Assembly: GCA_905620465.1 (NCBI GenBank)
Contig: CAJQTO010000011.1
Location: forward strand, 1 to 63,087
Length of the DNA: 63,087 nucleotides
Source: an uncultured Candidatus Pelagibacter sp.
GTDB lineage: Bacteria > Pseudomonadota > Alphaproteobacteria > Pelagibacterales > Pelagibacteraceae
Direction of reading: 5' to 3'
Both the position numbers and the translations under genes were made by a program. Under the pieces are notes generated by a model that had not been told where the DNA came from, made no database searches, and saw only the letters and a program-made list of their open reading frames with translations. Positions 1 to 8,448 of the stretch are shown in pieces. The number at the start of each line of letters is the position of its first letter. The stretch's first letter is position 1.

Positions 1-2511
1 GATACTTTTAATAATATCTTTTTTCTCTAAATACTTTTGTAATTCCTTGGTTTTTTTTATTTTATCTATTAAATCTTTTTCTTCCAAGCTATTTTCTGTT
101 GTAATTAAGCTCCTTTTTTTACCATTTATCTGAACAACTATATTAATTTTTTTATCCCTAAGGTATTTTTTATCAATTTCAGGCCATTGATATATTGTAT
201 CGTTAGATATTTCAGTTAAGCATTCATTCGCTAAATGAGGAACTATTGGCAGCATAACCTTTAAAATTTTAATGTAATTATTAATTAAATTTTTATTTAT
301 TTTTCCCTCTTCAGTAATTTTGTAATAGTAATTATACACTTCATGCAAATTTGCAATAATGACATTATAACTAAACTTTTCTAAGCTAATATTCATTTTA
401 TTTATTATTTGGTTTGTAAATTCTTTAATAGATTCGTCAATGACTTCGTTGGGTTCTTCGTTATTTTTCTGTTTTTCAGATTTAATTTTTTCATGCAATA
501 TCCAAAATTTTTGAATAAATTTATAAGCAGCTATCATTCCTTGATCAGACCATTGTACGTCTTTTTCAGGGGGACTATCAGATAAGATAAATAATCTAAC
601 CGCATCTGCCCCATATCTATCTATCATTTTTTGTGGATCAATCGTATTATTTTTCGACTTAGACATAGATTCAGTTGTTCCAACAATAACTTTTTCTGAG
701 AGATTTTTTTTATTATAGTAATTCTTTCCATCCTCTGAAGTTACTTCATCGGGATTAAGCCATTTATTATTTTGACCTTTGTAAGTTTCGTGACATACCA
801 TGCCCTGAGTAAACAATCCCCTGAAGGGCTCATCATGGTCTAATTTTTTATTGTCATAATTTAGAGCTTTCATAAAAAATCTTGAATATAATAAATGTAA
901 TATTGCATGTTCAACCCCCCCTATATATTGGTCTACAGGCATCCAATAACTTGCTTCTTCAATATCAAAAGCATCTTTTTCATTTTTAGGCGAGCAAAAT
1001 CTCAAGAAATACCATGAAGAGTCCACAAACGTATCAAGAGTGTCAGTTTCCATTGTGCATTCTTCACCATTAATTATAATCTTTTTCCAATCTTTTTGGT
1101 GATCTAATGGATTACCTGTTGAATTTAAGTCAACTTTCTCAGGAAGTTTTATGGGTAAGTTCTCTATAGGTACTTTAATAATTTCATTATTTTTATTATA
1201 AGCAATAGGAATAGGACATCCCCAATACCTTTGTCTAGATACACCCCAATCTTTTAATCTAAAATTTATTTTTTGTTTTCCTAATTCTTTTTCTTCTAGT
1301 ATTTTAATAGTTTTCTGGATTGATTCACTTGGAACCTTTAACCCATCTAAAAACTTGGAATTAAAAATTATGCCACTACCTGCGTATGCTTCATTTGTAA
1401 CCTTAAAATTATTACTCTCATCTGCAGGCTTTACTACAGTGTTAACTTTAAGTTTATATTTTAAAGCAAAATCGAGATCTCTTTGGTCATGGGCAGGACA
1501 ACCAAATACAGCACCAAACCCATAATCCATTAATACAAAATTAGCGAAATAAACAGGCACTTTAATTGATTCATCAAGAGGATTTATTGCAATAAGATTG
1601 GTTTTAAAACCAATTTTATCAGCTTGAGCAATTGATTCTTCCGTAGTTCCAGTTTTTAAACAGTCTTTTTTAAACTTAGTAAAGTCTTTATTATTTTTAT
1701 AAAGCTTCGATAGAGGATGATCCACAGATACAGCTAAAAATGAAAATCCGAATAGAGTGTCTGGTCTTGTAGTAAAACATTTAATATTTTTAATTTCAGA
1801 ACTACCATTGATTTTAAAGTCAATTTCACAACCAAAAGATTTACCAATCCAATTTTTTTGCATAATTTTAACCTTGTTGGGCCATTCATCTAGACCGTTA
1901 AGATCATCAAGGAGTTTTTCAGAAAATTTTGATATATTAAAAAACCATTGATTAAGTTTTTTTCTTTCAACTAAAACACCCGATCTCCAACCCTTACCAT
2001 CAATTACTTGTTCATTTGCTAATACTGTCTGATCAATTGGATCCCAATTAACATAATTTTCTTTTCGATAAACTAAGCCTTTGTCGTAAAGTTCAAGAAA
2101 AATTTTTTGCTGATGTTTATAATAATCAGGTGAACATGTAGAAATTTCTCTATCCCAATCAATAGAGAGACCCAATTTTTTAAGTTGATTTTTCATCGCT
2201 GCGATATTTTTTTCAGTCCAAGTTTTTGGGTCTAAATTATTTTGGCGTGCAGCATTTTCTGCAGGCATTCCAAAAGAATCCCATCCCATAGGGTGCAAAA
2301 CATTATAACCTTGTAATGATTTGTAGCGTGCAAGCACATCTCCAATAGTATAATTTCTTACATGTCCCATATGGATTTTTCCAGACGGATAAGGAAACAT
2401 TTCCAGGCAATAAAATTTTTTTTTAGTTTTGTCTATTTCTGACTTGAAAGTTTTTTTGGTATCCCAGTAGTTTTGCCATTTATTCTCAACAGTTTTAAAA
2501 TTATAGCGCAT
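1..2511 (-). CDS. leuS: Leucyl-tRNA synthetase (3' end cut by window edge)
   Basis: Class I aminoacyl-tRNA synthetase that charges tRNA-Leu with leucine in the cytoplasm and hydrolyses mischarged products. The frame is open to the window edge: 837 codons are visible, and the family normally ends some 10 to 20 residues later. Landmarks in order are the HIGH-type ATP motif HMGH at residues 47-50, the CP1 editing signature [12 protein letters not shown] near residue 335, and MSKSKNN from residue 616, where the usual first Lys of KMSKS is Ser. The start is the ATG giving [12 protein letters not shown], the expected N-terminus. It lies downstream of the DUF3576 lipoprotein gene in a leftward unit, an arrangement common in alphaproteobacteria. 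The ORF track missed it because its stop codon is outside the window. Confidence 0.97.
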   Translation of the reverse strand, partial: MRYNFKTVENKWQNYWDTKKTFKSEIDKTKKKFYCLEMFPYPSGKIHMGHVRNYTIGDVLARYKSLQGYNVLHPMGWDSFGMPAENAARQNNLDPKTWTEKNIAAMKNQLKKLGLSIDWDREISTCSPDYYKHQQKIFLELYDKGLVYRKENYVNWDPIDQTVLANEQVIDGKGWRSGVLVERKKLNQWFFNISKFSEKLLDDLNGLDEWPNKVKIMQKNWIGKSFGCEIDFKINGSSEIKNIKCFTTRPDTLFGFSFLAVSVDHPLSKLYKNNKDFTKFKKDCLKTGTTEESIAQADKIGFKTNLIAINPLDESIKVPVYFANFVLMDYGFGAVFGCPAHDQRDLDFALKYKLKVNTVVKPADESNNFKVTNEAYAGSGIIFNSKFLDGLKVPSESIQKTIKILEEKELGKQKINFRLKDWGVSRQRYWGCPIPIAYNKNNEIIKVPIENLPIKLPEKVDLNSTGNPLDHQKDWKKIIINGEECTMETDTLDTFVDSSWYFLRFCSPKNEKDAFDIEEASYWMPVDQYIGGVEHAILHLLYSRFFMKALNYDNKKLDHDEPFRGLFTQGMVCHETYKGQNNKWLNPDEVTSEDGKNYYNKKNLSEKVIVGTTESMSKSKNNTIDPQKMIDRYGADAVRLFILSDSPPEKDVQWSDQGMIAAYKFIQKFWILHEKIKSEKQKNNEEPNEVIDESIKEFTNQIINKMNISLEKFSYNVIIANLHEVYNYYYKITEEGKINKNLINNYIKILKVMLPIVPHLANECLTEISNDTIYQWPEIDKKYLRDKKINIVVQINGKKRSLITTENSLEEKDLIDKIKKTKELQKYLEKKDIIKSI

Positions 2512-2515
2512 TACT

Positions 2516-2635
2516 TTAGTTATTTAGCAAAATAGTTTTTTTAATAGCTTGTTTATTTTTTGAACCTACGATTACAAATTTACTGTTTTTGTCGACTGTT
2601 ACTATATTACCAAGCAGTATCTTTATTGGTATCAT
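2516..2635 (-). CDS. Possible 39-residue small protein between DUF3576 gene and leuS
   Basis: A short ATG-to-TAA frame, [12 protein letters not shown]...KKTILLNN, begins inside the last codons of the DUF3576 gene in another frame and stops 4 bases before the leuS start. That spacing is what translational coupling would give. Its codons end mostly in A or T like neighbouring genes, but noncoding DNA here is equally AT-rich, so composition does not decide. I recognise no family. It could be a real small protein, the remains of a longer C-terminus lost by frameshift, or chance. Confidence 0.25.
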   Translation of the reverse strand: MIPIKILLGNIVTVDKNSKFVIVGSKNKQAIKKTILLNN

Positions 2636-3146
2636 TTTTTTTTTTAATTAAGGCAGCCTTTTTGAGTATAGCTAATTTTATTTCAGAATTTAATTCAGAA
2701 CTAATTTTTGAAGTTACACAATTTTGATCATCACCACATTTTTTATTGTAAATTTTAACCTCCAAAGCATCTGATCTAATTTCATTTGATAAAAATTGTA
2801 CAGAAATTTTAATTGATTCATTTTTTTCTTGGTTTTCAGAATACCAGTCAGTAATTATAATTCCTCCACCATAATCGGCATTTAGCAGGGGTACAAAATC
2901 TAAAACGTCAATAGCTGCTCTCCACATTTCATTGGATGATGCAAAATCAAATTTACCACCTTTATTTTTTTTGCCACCAAAGGTAATCTTACGACCTTCT
3001 TTCATATTTTTTGCTCTTTTATCACTGTCATTGATTGGGTAATCTTTAACATCTGATTTCTTGTATTTTAGGGCTTCGCAGGAATTGAGTAAAAAGAGTG
3101 ATGCTATTAAAAATAACAATAAATGATGAAATGATTTGATTTTCAT
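2607..3146 (-). CDS. DUF3576-family lipoprotein
   Basis: Predicted small envelope lipoprotein of unknown biochemical role. The N-terminus MKIKSFHH followed by a hydrophobic stretch ends in the lipobox LLNSC, giving a lipidated Cys23. The mature part contains the segment NEMWRAAIDVLDFVPLLNADYGGGIIITDW, split here only for recognition as the DUF3576 core, which in alphaproteobacteria is regularly encoded just upstream of leuS. The C-terminal tail is Lys/Asp/Asn-rich. It is transcribed leftward with leuS, with only the small candidate ORF between them. Family assignment rests on the conserved core and the leuS neighbourhood; no function beyond an envelope location can be claimed. Confidence 0.8.
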   Translation of the reverse strand: MKIKSFHHLLLFLIASLFLLNSCEALKYKKSDVKDYPINDSDKRAKNMKEGRKITFGGKKNKGGKFDFASSNEMWRAAIDVLDFVPLLNADYGGGIIITDWYSENQEKNESIKISVQFLSNEIRSDALEVKIYNKKCGDDQNCVTSKISSELNSEIKLAILKKAALIKKKNDTNKDTAW

Positions 3147-3193
3147 GAAATTAATGATTAATTGAAAGTTGAATTAGCATAATTATTTAAGAT

Positions 3194-3224
3194 ATTATAC
3201 TTAAGAATGATAATAAAAAATCAA
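3194..3224 (-). promoter_or_regulatory. Candidate sigma70 promoter for DUF3576-leuS
   Basis: On the minus strand TTGATT is followed after 19 bases by a perfect TATAAT. It lies about 50 bases upstream of the DUF3576 start and is the best hexamer pair there, although the spacer is longer than the ideal 17. AT-rich sequence makes chance matches common. Confidence 0.3.
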
Positions 3225-3238
3225 TAATTAAGGAAAAT

Positions 3239-3266
3239 TTGACTGTAAAACGTTGAAAAATAATAA
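3239..3266 (+). promoter_or_regulatory. Candidate sigma70 promoter for the porin gene
   Basis: TTGACT and TAATAA are separated by 16 bases in the 244-base gap before the porin. This predicts a leader of about 115 bases. The leader contains the palindromes TTGCGCAA and GATTAATC and a ribosome site AAGGA seven bases or so from the ATG. I see no known riboswitch in it. Confidence 0.4.
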
Positions 3267-3390
3267 GTAGTGATATTTTTACAACATATTGCATTTTATT
3301 TAAAAATATCTCGTATTAATTGCGCAAAAGAACCTCTCTACTGGTAAACATCACGCATTGATTAATCAAAATAATAAAAAGGATAAAACT

Positions 3391-4395
3391 ATGATCAATT
3401 TTAAAAAAATAGGTTTAACTGCTCTTGCAGGATCGCTTGTTGCGTTTTCTGCTAATGCAGTTGAATTTGGTGTAGCTGGTGGAGTTGAAGTAACTCTAAC
3501 AGATACAGGCGGAACCAAAGGAAACGAAGTAACTGGTAACCAATTTGGTGCTAACAGTGCTTTGACTTTTTCTGCTTCAGGCGACGTTGGATTTGGAACA
3601 GTAAGTGCTACAAGAGCGCTTCTTGATTCAGCTGGCGCATCTGGTGGAATTTCTACATCATACCAATCTTTAGATATGGGTGATATGGGAACTTTCTCAT
3701 TTGATGGTAAGGGCGGAGCATTAGTTGGACTTACAGCTAATGATGACGTTTTACCAACAGCTTACGAAGAAATGTGGACTGGTGTAGGTTCTGGTGATGG
3801 TATCGCCGGTGTTGGTTCTACTAACGTAATCGGTTACAAAAATACATTTAGTGGAATAACTATTTCTGCTGGATATTCTAATGGTATAGGTGCTGCAACT
3901 ACTGCAGAAAGTGGTGCTTCAGGAGCAGGTGCAGACGGATCTAAAGCAGATCTTTATGTTTCTAGTTCTGTTGTTGATGGTATGACTGTTGGTGCTGGTA
4001 TTGGACAAAGTAGTGCTGGAAATAATAATAGTACAGATTCTGACACAGAAGAATTAGTTGCTCATGTGGTTTACGCAAGTGGACCAATTAGTGCTGGTTT
4101 AAGAATGGGTACTACTGACGGCGGTGCTGAAGGTACAAGGGCTACTGAAATCTTGGGTTATTCAGTTGCGTTTAATGTAAATGAAAACTTTGCATTATCT
4201 TATGGTATACAAGAGATAGAACAAATTGCTCTTGGTGCTGGTGCTGCAGTTACAGAAAAAGTAACTGGAATTAGTGCTGCTTATACTGTAGGTGCTGCGT
4301 CTGTAAGATTCCATAGATCAGAAGCAACTAATGCTGCTTATGTTAAAGGAACAGACGATGAGCATATGGAATTAGGTGTTGTATTAGCATTCTAA
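3391..4395 (+). CDS. Outer-membrane porin, SAR11 type
   Basis: Predicted beta-barrel porin for passive uptake of small solutes across the outer membrane. I start it at the ATG giving MINFKKIGLTALAG, preceded by AAGGA, rather than the upstream TTG of the ORF track; this yields a clean signal peptide ending SANA and 334 residues. The mature protein is rich in Gly, Ala, Ser and Thr, has alternating short beta-type segments, and ends in a terminal Phe (ELGVVLAF), the usual outer-membrane assembly signal. It stands alone with its own promoter candidate and a strong terminator, consistent with a highly expressed single gene. GC content is visibly higher than in neighbouring genes, as expected for a Gly/Ala-rich abundant protein. 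Substrate is unknown. Confidence 0.85.
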   Translation: MINFKKIGLTALAGSLVAFSANAVEFGVAGGVEVTLTDTGGTKGNEVTGNQFGANSALTFSASGDVGFGTVSATRALLDSAGASGGISTSYQSLDMGDMGTFSFDGKGGALVGLTANDDVLPTAYEEMWTGVGSGDGIAGVGSTNVIGYKNTFSGITISAGYSNGIGAATTAESGASGAGADGSKADLYVSSSVVDGMTVGAGIGQSSAGNNNSTDSDTEELVAHVVYASGPISAGLRMGTTDGGAEGTRATEILGYSVAFNVNENFALSYGIQEIEQIALGAGAAVTEKVTGISAAYTVGAASVRFHRSEATNAAYVKGTDDEHMELGVVLAF

Positions 4396-4421
4396 TTACG
4401 TAAGTACTAAAATTAAATTTT

Positions 4422-4450
4422 ACGGCCCCCTTGTGGGGCCGTTTTTTTTT
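4422..4450 (+). terminator. Rho-independent terminator after the porin gene
   Basis: ACGGCCCC and GGGGCCGT form a perfect 8-bp stem with a short CTTGT loop, followed directly by a run of nine T. It is the strongest intrinsic terminator in the window and lies 26 bases after the porin stop codon. Confidence 0.95.
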
Positions 4451-4454
4451 ATCA

Positions 4455-6023
4455 TTATAAATTATCTAAATTATTAAATAAGTCTGCTAGGAAAGGTTCA
4501 AATTTTTTACTAGATGAAATTGATGATTTGTATAATGGTTGTCTTGCCTGGGCCACACTTACAGTTTTAATAGCCCTTTTTGTATCATAGAATTTAAGAC
4601 AATTATCATGCCAATCTAAATCACAAAAAGTTAATAGTTTTTCTATTTCAATTTTTGAGTTACCAATTAGATCCTCATATTTGCAGTCATAAATAAAATC
4701 GGGTAGTTTTTTTTTCCAAAAATTCATTAAGTCAACATAGTTTTTATAATAATGAAATAGATGTGACTTGTCGTATGTCCAATTTAAACTGTCATCAAAA
4801 ATATTTTTGTATAGTGATAAGCAATTATCTTTTGGGTCTCTAACTGAATGAATTATTTTAGCATTAGGAAAAAGTATTTTAATAAAGCCAATCCATCTAA
4901 AATTTAAAGGTGCCTTATCAGTTATATTTTTTTGATTAGAGTTAAAATCCTCTATTAATTCACGATATTTTGATGATATTTTCTCAACTAATTCCTGATT
5001 ATCTTCATTTTCTAAATTTGGTATCTTTAGCTCATTGTTTGTATAAAAATTATTGACTATTAATCTTTCTAAATAATCCAATTCTCCACTTCCATAAACA
5101 TCTGGATGCGATGAAATTATTTGCTCTATTAAACTTGTTCCCGATCTTGGCATCCCTACTATAAAAATAATTTTTTTATTAAAATTTTTATTAGAAACAT
5201 TATTATTAAAAGCATAATTTTCGAAGGACTCTTTAAGGCCTCTCAATAATTTATCAAATGGTCTCATATCATGGTTACTTATTTTGCTTTTAATTTTGTT
5301 TCCTTCATCGATATAAAAAAAAGATTTTTTGTAATCTGATAAATCTTCATATGCTTTGCCAATTGCAAAATTTAAGTTAATTTTTGAATCGTTATTTAAC
5401 TTCTCATTTTTAATTTTTTGTAACATTTCTTTTAAATGTGAATCGTCTTCATTATATTTGATGAACCTACTCATAAGTCTATCAATAATGTTCATGTTGG
5501 GGTTAATTTTTAACACCTCTTTATAGTGAAGCAATGCCTCTTTAAAACTTCCTAAGCTTTGGTAAACTAATGCGATATTGTAATGCACAAGAGCATCTTT
5601 ATTGTTAATTGTTAATGCTTTTTTATAATAATGAATTGCATCTTCGTATTTATTTAACTTATAATTTAAACCTGCATAGTTATTGATAGTATTAATATAA
5701 TTAGGATTTATTTTTAATATCTTTATGTATAACTCTTCAGCTAATTTATTTTCATTTAAATCTTTGTAAACATTAGCTAAGTTATTTAACGCTGCACAAC
5801 TATTATTATCTACAGCAATTGCTCTAGAGAACACTTTTTTTGCTGTATTTAGGTCTCCTAATCTATGGTAACTTGATCCTAGTAAATTTAATATAAACTG
5901 ATTATTTGGTTGTTTTTTTAGAAGTATATTTACTTGTTGAATTACAAATTTATAATTTTTAGCATTAAAGTGATTAGATAACTTTTCTACTTTCAGTTTA
6001 AAATTTTTGAATTTATTATCCAT
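4455..6023 (-). CDS. TPR-repeat sulfotransferase
   Basis: Two-part protein. Residues about 15-190 hold tandem tetratricopeptide repeats (for example YEDAIHYYKKALTINNKD), which usually bind partner proteins or substrate. Residues about 280-500 form a sulfotransferase domain that would move sulfate from PAPS to an acceptor. The 5'-phosphosulfate loop VGMPRSGTS lies at about 289-297, and KIIHSVRDPKDNCLS is the 3'-phosphate-binding segment. The ORF-track start would overlap the upstream gene, so I use the internal ATG giving MDNKFKNFKLK, five bases behind that gene's stop. No signal peptide is seen. The acceptor is unknown; a glycan, lipid or peptide is possible. SAR11 is thought to lack assimilatory sulfate reduction, so the PAPS source is of interest. 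Confidence 0.85.
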   Translation of the reverse strand: MDNKFKNFKLKVEKLSNHFNAKNYKFVIQQVNILLKKQPNNQFILNLLGSSYHRLGDLNTAKKVFSRAIAVDNNSCAALNNLANVYKDLNENKLAEELYIKILKINPNYINTINNYAGLNYKLNKYEDAIHYYKKALTINNKDALVHYNIALVYQSLGSFKEALLHYKEVLKINPNMNIIDRLMSRFIKYNEDDSHLKEMLQKIKNEKLNNDSKINLNFAIGKAYEDLSDYKKSFFYIDEGNKIKSKISNHDMRPFDKLLRGLKESFENYAFNNNVSNKNFNKKIIFIVGMPRSGTSLIEQIISSHPDVYGSGELDYLERLIVNNFYTNNELKIPNLENEDNQELVEKISSKYRELIEDFNSNQKNITDKAPLNFRWIGFIKILFPNAKIIHSVRDPKDNCLSLYKNIFDDSLNWTYDKSHLFHYYKNYVDLMNFWKKKLPDFIYDCKYEDLIGNSKIEIEKLLTFCDLDWHDNCLKFYDTKRAIKTVSVAQARQPLYKSSISSSKKFEPFLADLFNNLDNL

Positions 6024-6027
6024 ATAT

Positions 6028-6576
6028 TTAAATTTTATAATTTTCTTTAATATAAGAAATTGACGCAAAACCATAGCAATTTAGCATTTTAATTTTTTTA
6101 ATATTATTTTTATCAATACCACCTAGCGCTATAGCTTTTCCGTTTAACAAATTCGCAAGTATATTAAATTTTACTACATCTAAAAAATTATTAGATTTAC
6201 TAACTTTAAAAGTTGGAGCTAAAAAAATTATATCTATCCCTTGCTTTTTTTTTTGATTAATTTCTTTAAGATTGTGGGCAGATCCAAGTAATAGCATATT
6301 TTTATTCTTTAATTTATACACAGAAAGACAATTGTTAAAAGCTGGTATGTAAGCACCATCAAGATTTAATTTATTAGCTAAGCCAATGTCATTAGCTAAA
6401 AAAAATTTTTTTTTTATATATCTACAAAATTTTTTGATTTCTAAAATTTTTTCTTGATTGTATTTTTGGGAATAATTTCTATAGATTATATTGATATTTT
6501 TGTTTAAACTTCTGATATGATCTTTGTTAAAATCATCAATAAAATAGAAATTATTTAAGTTTTTATTATGGATCAT
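6028..6576 (-). CDS. ThiE/TenI-like thiamine phosphate synthase family protein
   Basis: Short member (182 residues, against about 210) of the thiamine-phosphate synthase / TenI TIM-barrel family. The C-terminal half shows the family path: LGSAHN, then GIDIIFLAPTF, then KAIALGGIDKNN, then CYGFASIS. The N-terminal substrate segment is poorly conserved: the usual DGVHLGQ region reads DGAYIPAFN. It may therefore be a true ThiE, a TenI-type relative, or a changed enzyme. SAR11 thiamine metabolism is known to be incomplete, which makes a salvage role plausible, but that is inference. Its start codon overlaps the start of the divergent yggS gene by 9 bases, and its stop lies 4 bases before the sulfotransferase start. 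Confidence 0.7.
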   Translation of the reverse strand: MIHNKNLNNFYFIDDFNKDHIRSLNKNINIIYRNYSQKYNQEKILEIKKFCRYIKKKFFLANDIGLANKLNLDGAYIPAFNNCLSVYKLKNKNMLLLGSAHNLKEINQKKKQGIDIIFLAPTFKVSKSNNFLDVVKFNILANLLNGKAIALGGIDKNNIKKIKMLNCYGFASISYIKENYKI

Positions 6577-7233
6577 ATTGTTACCAATTTAATTGAAATA
6601 CAAAAAGAAATACAATTAAAAATATCTGAAAGCAATAATGTTATTGAAATGCCAGAAATTATTGCCGTAAGTAAAACATTTTCAATATCTGAAATATTGC
6701 CAGTAATAAATCATGGGCAAATCCATTTTGGAGAAAATAAAATTCAAGAAGCACTTGATAAGTGGGAAAGTATAAAAAACGATTTTAATCATATAAAATT
6801 ACATATGCTTGGAAAACTACAGACAAATAAAGTTAAGTATTTGATACCACTCTTTGATTATTTACACTCTCTAGATAATATGAAGCTTGCTGAAAAAATT
6901 TCACTTGAACAAAAGAAAAAAAATAAAAAGTTAAAAATTTTTATTCAAGTAAATATTGGGAGTGAACAACAAAAGAATGGTATTGAAATAGATCAAGTAG
7001 AAAATTTTTATAAAAAATGTACAAATGAATTAGGGTTAGATATTATTGGTCTTATGTGTTTACCACCAAATAACGAAAAATCTTCATTATATTTTTCTAA
7101 GATGGATATATTATCAAAAAAATTAAATTTAAAAGAATTAAGCATGGGTATGTCAAATGACTATATTGAAGCTGTAGAAAATAATTCATCATTTCTAAGG
7201 ATTGGTTCGAAAATTTTTGGACCAAGAGATTAA
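6568..7233 (+). CDS. yggS: YggS/PLPBP family pyridoxal-phosphate homeostasis protein
   Basis: Binds pyridoxal 5'-phosphate and helps keep the free cofactor and amino-acid pools in balance; it has no established catalytic reaction. Length (221) and motifs fit the family: IIAVSKTF with the PLP-binding Lys36, HFGENKIQEAL, HMLGKLQTNKVKYL, VNIGSEQQKNGI, and the C-terminal LSMGMSNDYIEA and LRIGSKIFGPR. The start giving MDHIVTNLIEIQKEI aligns with the family, so the 9-base head-to-head overlap with the ThiE-like gene appears genuine. The stop codon shares a TTAA with the stop of the convergent L,D-transpeptidase gene. Confidence 0.93.
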   Translation: MDHIVTNLIEIQKEIQLKISESNNVIEMPEIIAVSKTFSISEILPVINHGQIHFGENKIQEALDKWESIKNDFNHIKLHMLGKLQTNKVKYLIPLFDYLHSLDNMKLAEKISLEQKKKNKKLKIFIQVNIGSEQQKNGIEIDQVENFYKKCTNELGLDIIGLMCLPPNNEKSSLYFSKMDILSKKLNLKELSMGMSNDYIEAVENNSSFLRIGSKIFGPRD

Positions 7234-7721
7234 TAAATTTTTATTTTTGTTTTTTTATTAATTAATTTTATCAAAATCAAAAAATCTTTTTCTTGCAATG
7301 CAATACACCCTGCAGTTTTTTTATACTTTTTGGTTAAATGAATAAAAATAGCACTACCTTTGTTGGATACTATCTTTTTAGTATTATAATTTATTACAAT
7401 AAAATAATTATAGGAATTATTTTTTTTAAATAACTTTTCATGCTTTAGTTTATTATTAATTTTAATTTCTTTATTGTAATAATTACTTGTAGGATCATCA
7501 CACCAACCCATATTTTTAGTTATAATTTTAATTGAAAGTTTAGTTACAGGTTTTTGAACCCTATCAGCTCTGTAATATAATTTGCCTAAAGAAAATTTTC
7601 CTCTAGGCGTGGCTTTATCACCCTCAGTTTTTCTTGTTTTTGTTCCATTTTTCCCAACTGAACATTTAAAAATAAAATCATCTATAACTAAGGTCTCTTT
7701 ATTTTTTAGAGTTAATAGCAT
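7230..7721 (-). CDS. L,D-transpeptidase (YkuD) family protein
   Basis: Predicted murein cross-linking or anchoring enzyme using an active-site Cys. The YkuD signature is complete: IFIHLT with His128 and TAGCIALQEKD with Cys139, preceded by the TPRGKFSLG segment typical of the short ErfK/YbiS-like relatives. At 163 residues it is a bare catalytic domain, and no signal peptide is visible (MLLTLKNKETLVIDD). Export by another route, or an incorrect start, should be considered. It is divergent from the winged-helix regulator gene with only 13 bases between starts, so shared control is likely. Its stop codon shares TTAA with yggS. Confidence 0.85.
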   Translation of the reverse strand: MLLTLKNKETLVIDDFIFKCSVGKNGTKTRKTEGDKATPRGKFSLGKLYYRADRVQKPVTKLSIKIITKNMGWCDDPTSNYYNKEIKINNKLKHEKLFKKNNSYNYFIVINYNTKKIVSNKGSAIFIHLTKKYKKTAGCIALQEKDFLILIKLINKKTKIKIY

Positions 7722-7734
7722 AAGTTATGTTTTA

Positions 7735-8331
7735 ATGTTTAAACAATCAGTAAGTTTAGTAGAGTTTCCAAAATTGTATAATATTTTGAACGAAATGAAT
7801 GATTTATTTTCATTTAATATTCTTAATTATCAAACTTCTAAAGAATTTTTAAAAGAAATAGAATTAAATAATCTCGAATGCTTAAATTCTACAATTATTG
7901 TTGATAAAAAACAGCATATATTAAGATCAAGTAGCCAAATAAATATTAATACTATCTTAGTAATGGATATATGGCCCCTTAAAATTGAAAAAATTCTTGA
8001 TGAGATAAATATACAATTAATAAAACAAAAATATAACTTTCATTCTAAATTAAATATTAAAAACTATACACTAAATTTTAATTCAAGAATTATTTACAAT
8101 AAAACTAAAGAATTAAAATTAACTGAAAAAGAAATTGATATTATTTTATTTCTTAAGAATCAAAGTATTCCACAATCTGTTAACATAATGCAAAATAAAG
8201 TATGGGGTTACTCTTCTGACCTAGAAACTCATACTGTTGAAACTCATATCTACAGATTAAGAAAAAAGATAAAGGATAAATTTAATGATGAAAATTTTAT
8301 AACTAGTGAAGAAAAAGGTTATAAAATATAA
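7735..8331 (+). CDS. OmpR-type winged-helix transcriptional regulator with degenerate N-terminal domain
   Basis: DNA-binding regulator of 198 residues. The C-terminal 90 residues are an OmpR/PhoB winged helix (LTEKEIDIILFL, ETHTVETHIYRLRKKI, ending ITSEEKGYKI). The first 100 residues have about receiver-domain length but I see no conserved phosphoacceptor Asp or Lys pattern, so it may not be phosphorylated. The ORF track start lies inside the divergent gene; I take the ATG giving MFKQSVSLVEF, which leaves a 13-base gap to the L,D-transpeptidase start. The stop TAA is followed immediately by the ATG of the arfA-like gene, so the two are probably cotranscribed. No partner kinase is seen. Confidence 0.8.
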   Translation: MFKQSVSLVEFPKLYNILNEMNDLFSFNILNYQTSKEFLKEIELNNLECLNSTIIVDKKQHILRSSSQININTILVMDIWPLKIEKILDEINIQLIKQKYNFHSKLNIKNYTLNFNSRIIYNKTKELKLTEKEIDIILFLKNQSIPQSVNIMQNKVWGYSSDLETHTVETHIYRLRKKIKDKFNDENFITSEEKGYKI

Positions 8332-8448
8332 ATGACAAAAAAAAATCCTATTGCTAAAGATCTAAGAACTAGAAAATTTAAACCGAGAGTGGTAAAAGCA
8401 AAAAGAGGAAAAGGAAGTTACAAGAGAAAAAAGTCTAGTTTAGTCTAG
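8332..8448 (+). CDS. arfA: ArfA-like alternative ribosome-rescue factor (38 residues)
   Basis: Too short for the ORF track. The product MTKKNPIAKDLRTRKF...SSLV has the ArfA layout: an N-terminal NPIAKDL helix, then FKPRVVKAKRGKGSYKRKK, matching E. coli ArfA (NAIEALL, then FRQRVEKNKKGKGSYMRK). In E. coli ArfA enters the empty mRNA channel of a stalled ribosome and recruits RF2 to release the peptide. The ATG abuts the stop of the preceding regulator gene with no gap. The protein ends just after the KGKGSY core, resembling the active truncated E. coli form; I see no 3' hairpin like the one that controls E. coli arfA. The 3' end overlaps the convergent adenosine kinase gene by 14 bases. Confidence 0.85.
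   Translation: MTKKNPIAKDLRTRKFKPRVVKAKRGKGSYKRKKSSLV

Noticed and set aside
3273-3390. Riboswitch or structured RNA in the porin leader
   Set aside because: Only short palindromes (TTGCGCAA, GATTAATC) were found; no known aptamer pattern could be recognised by eye.
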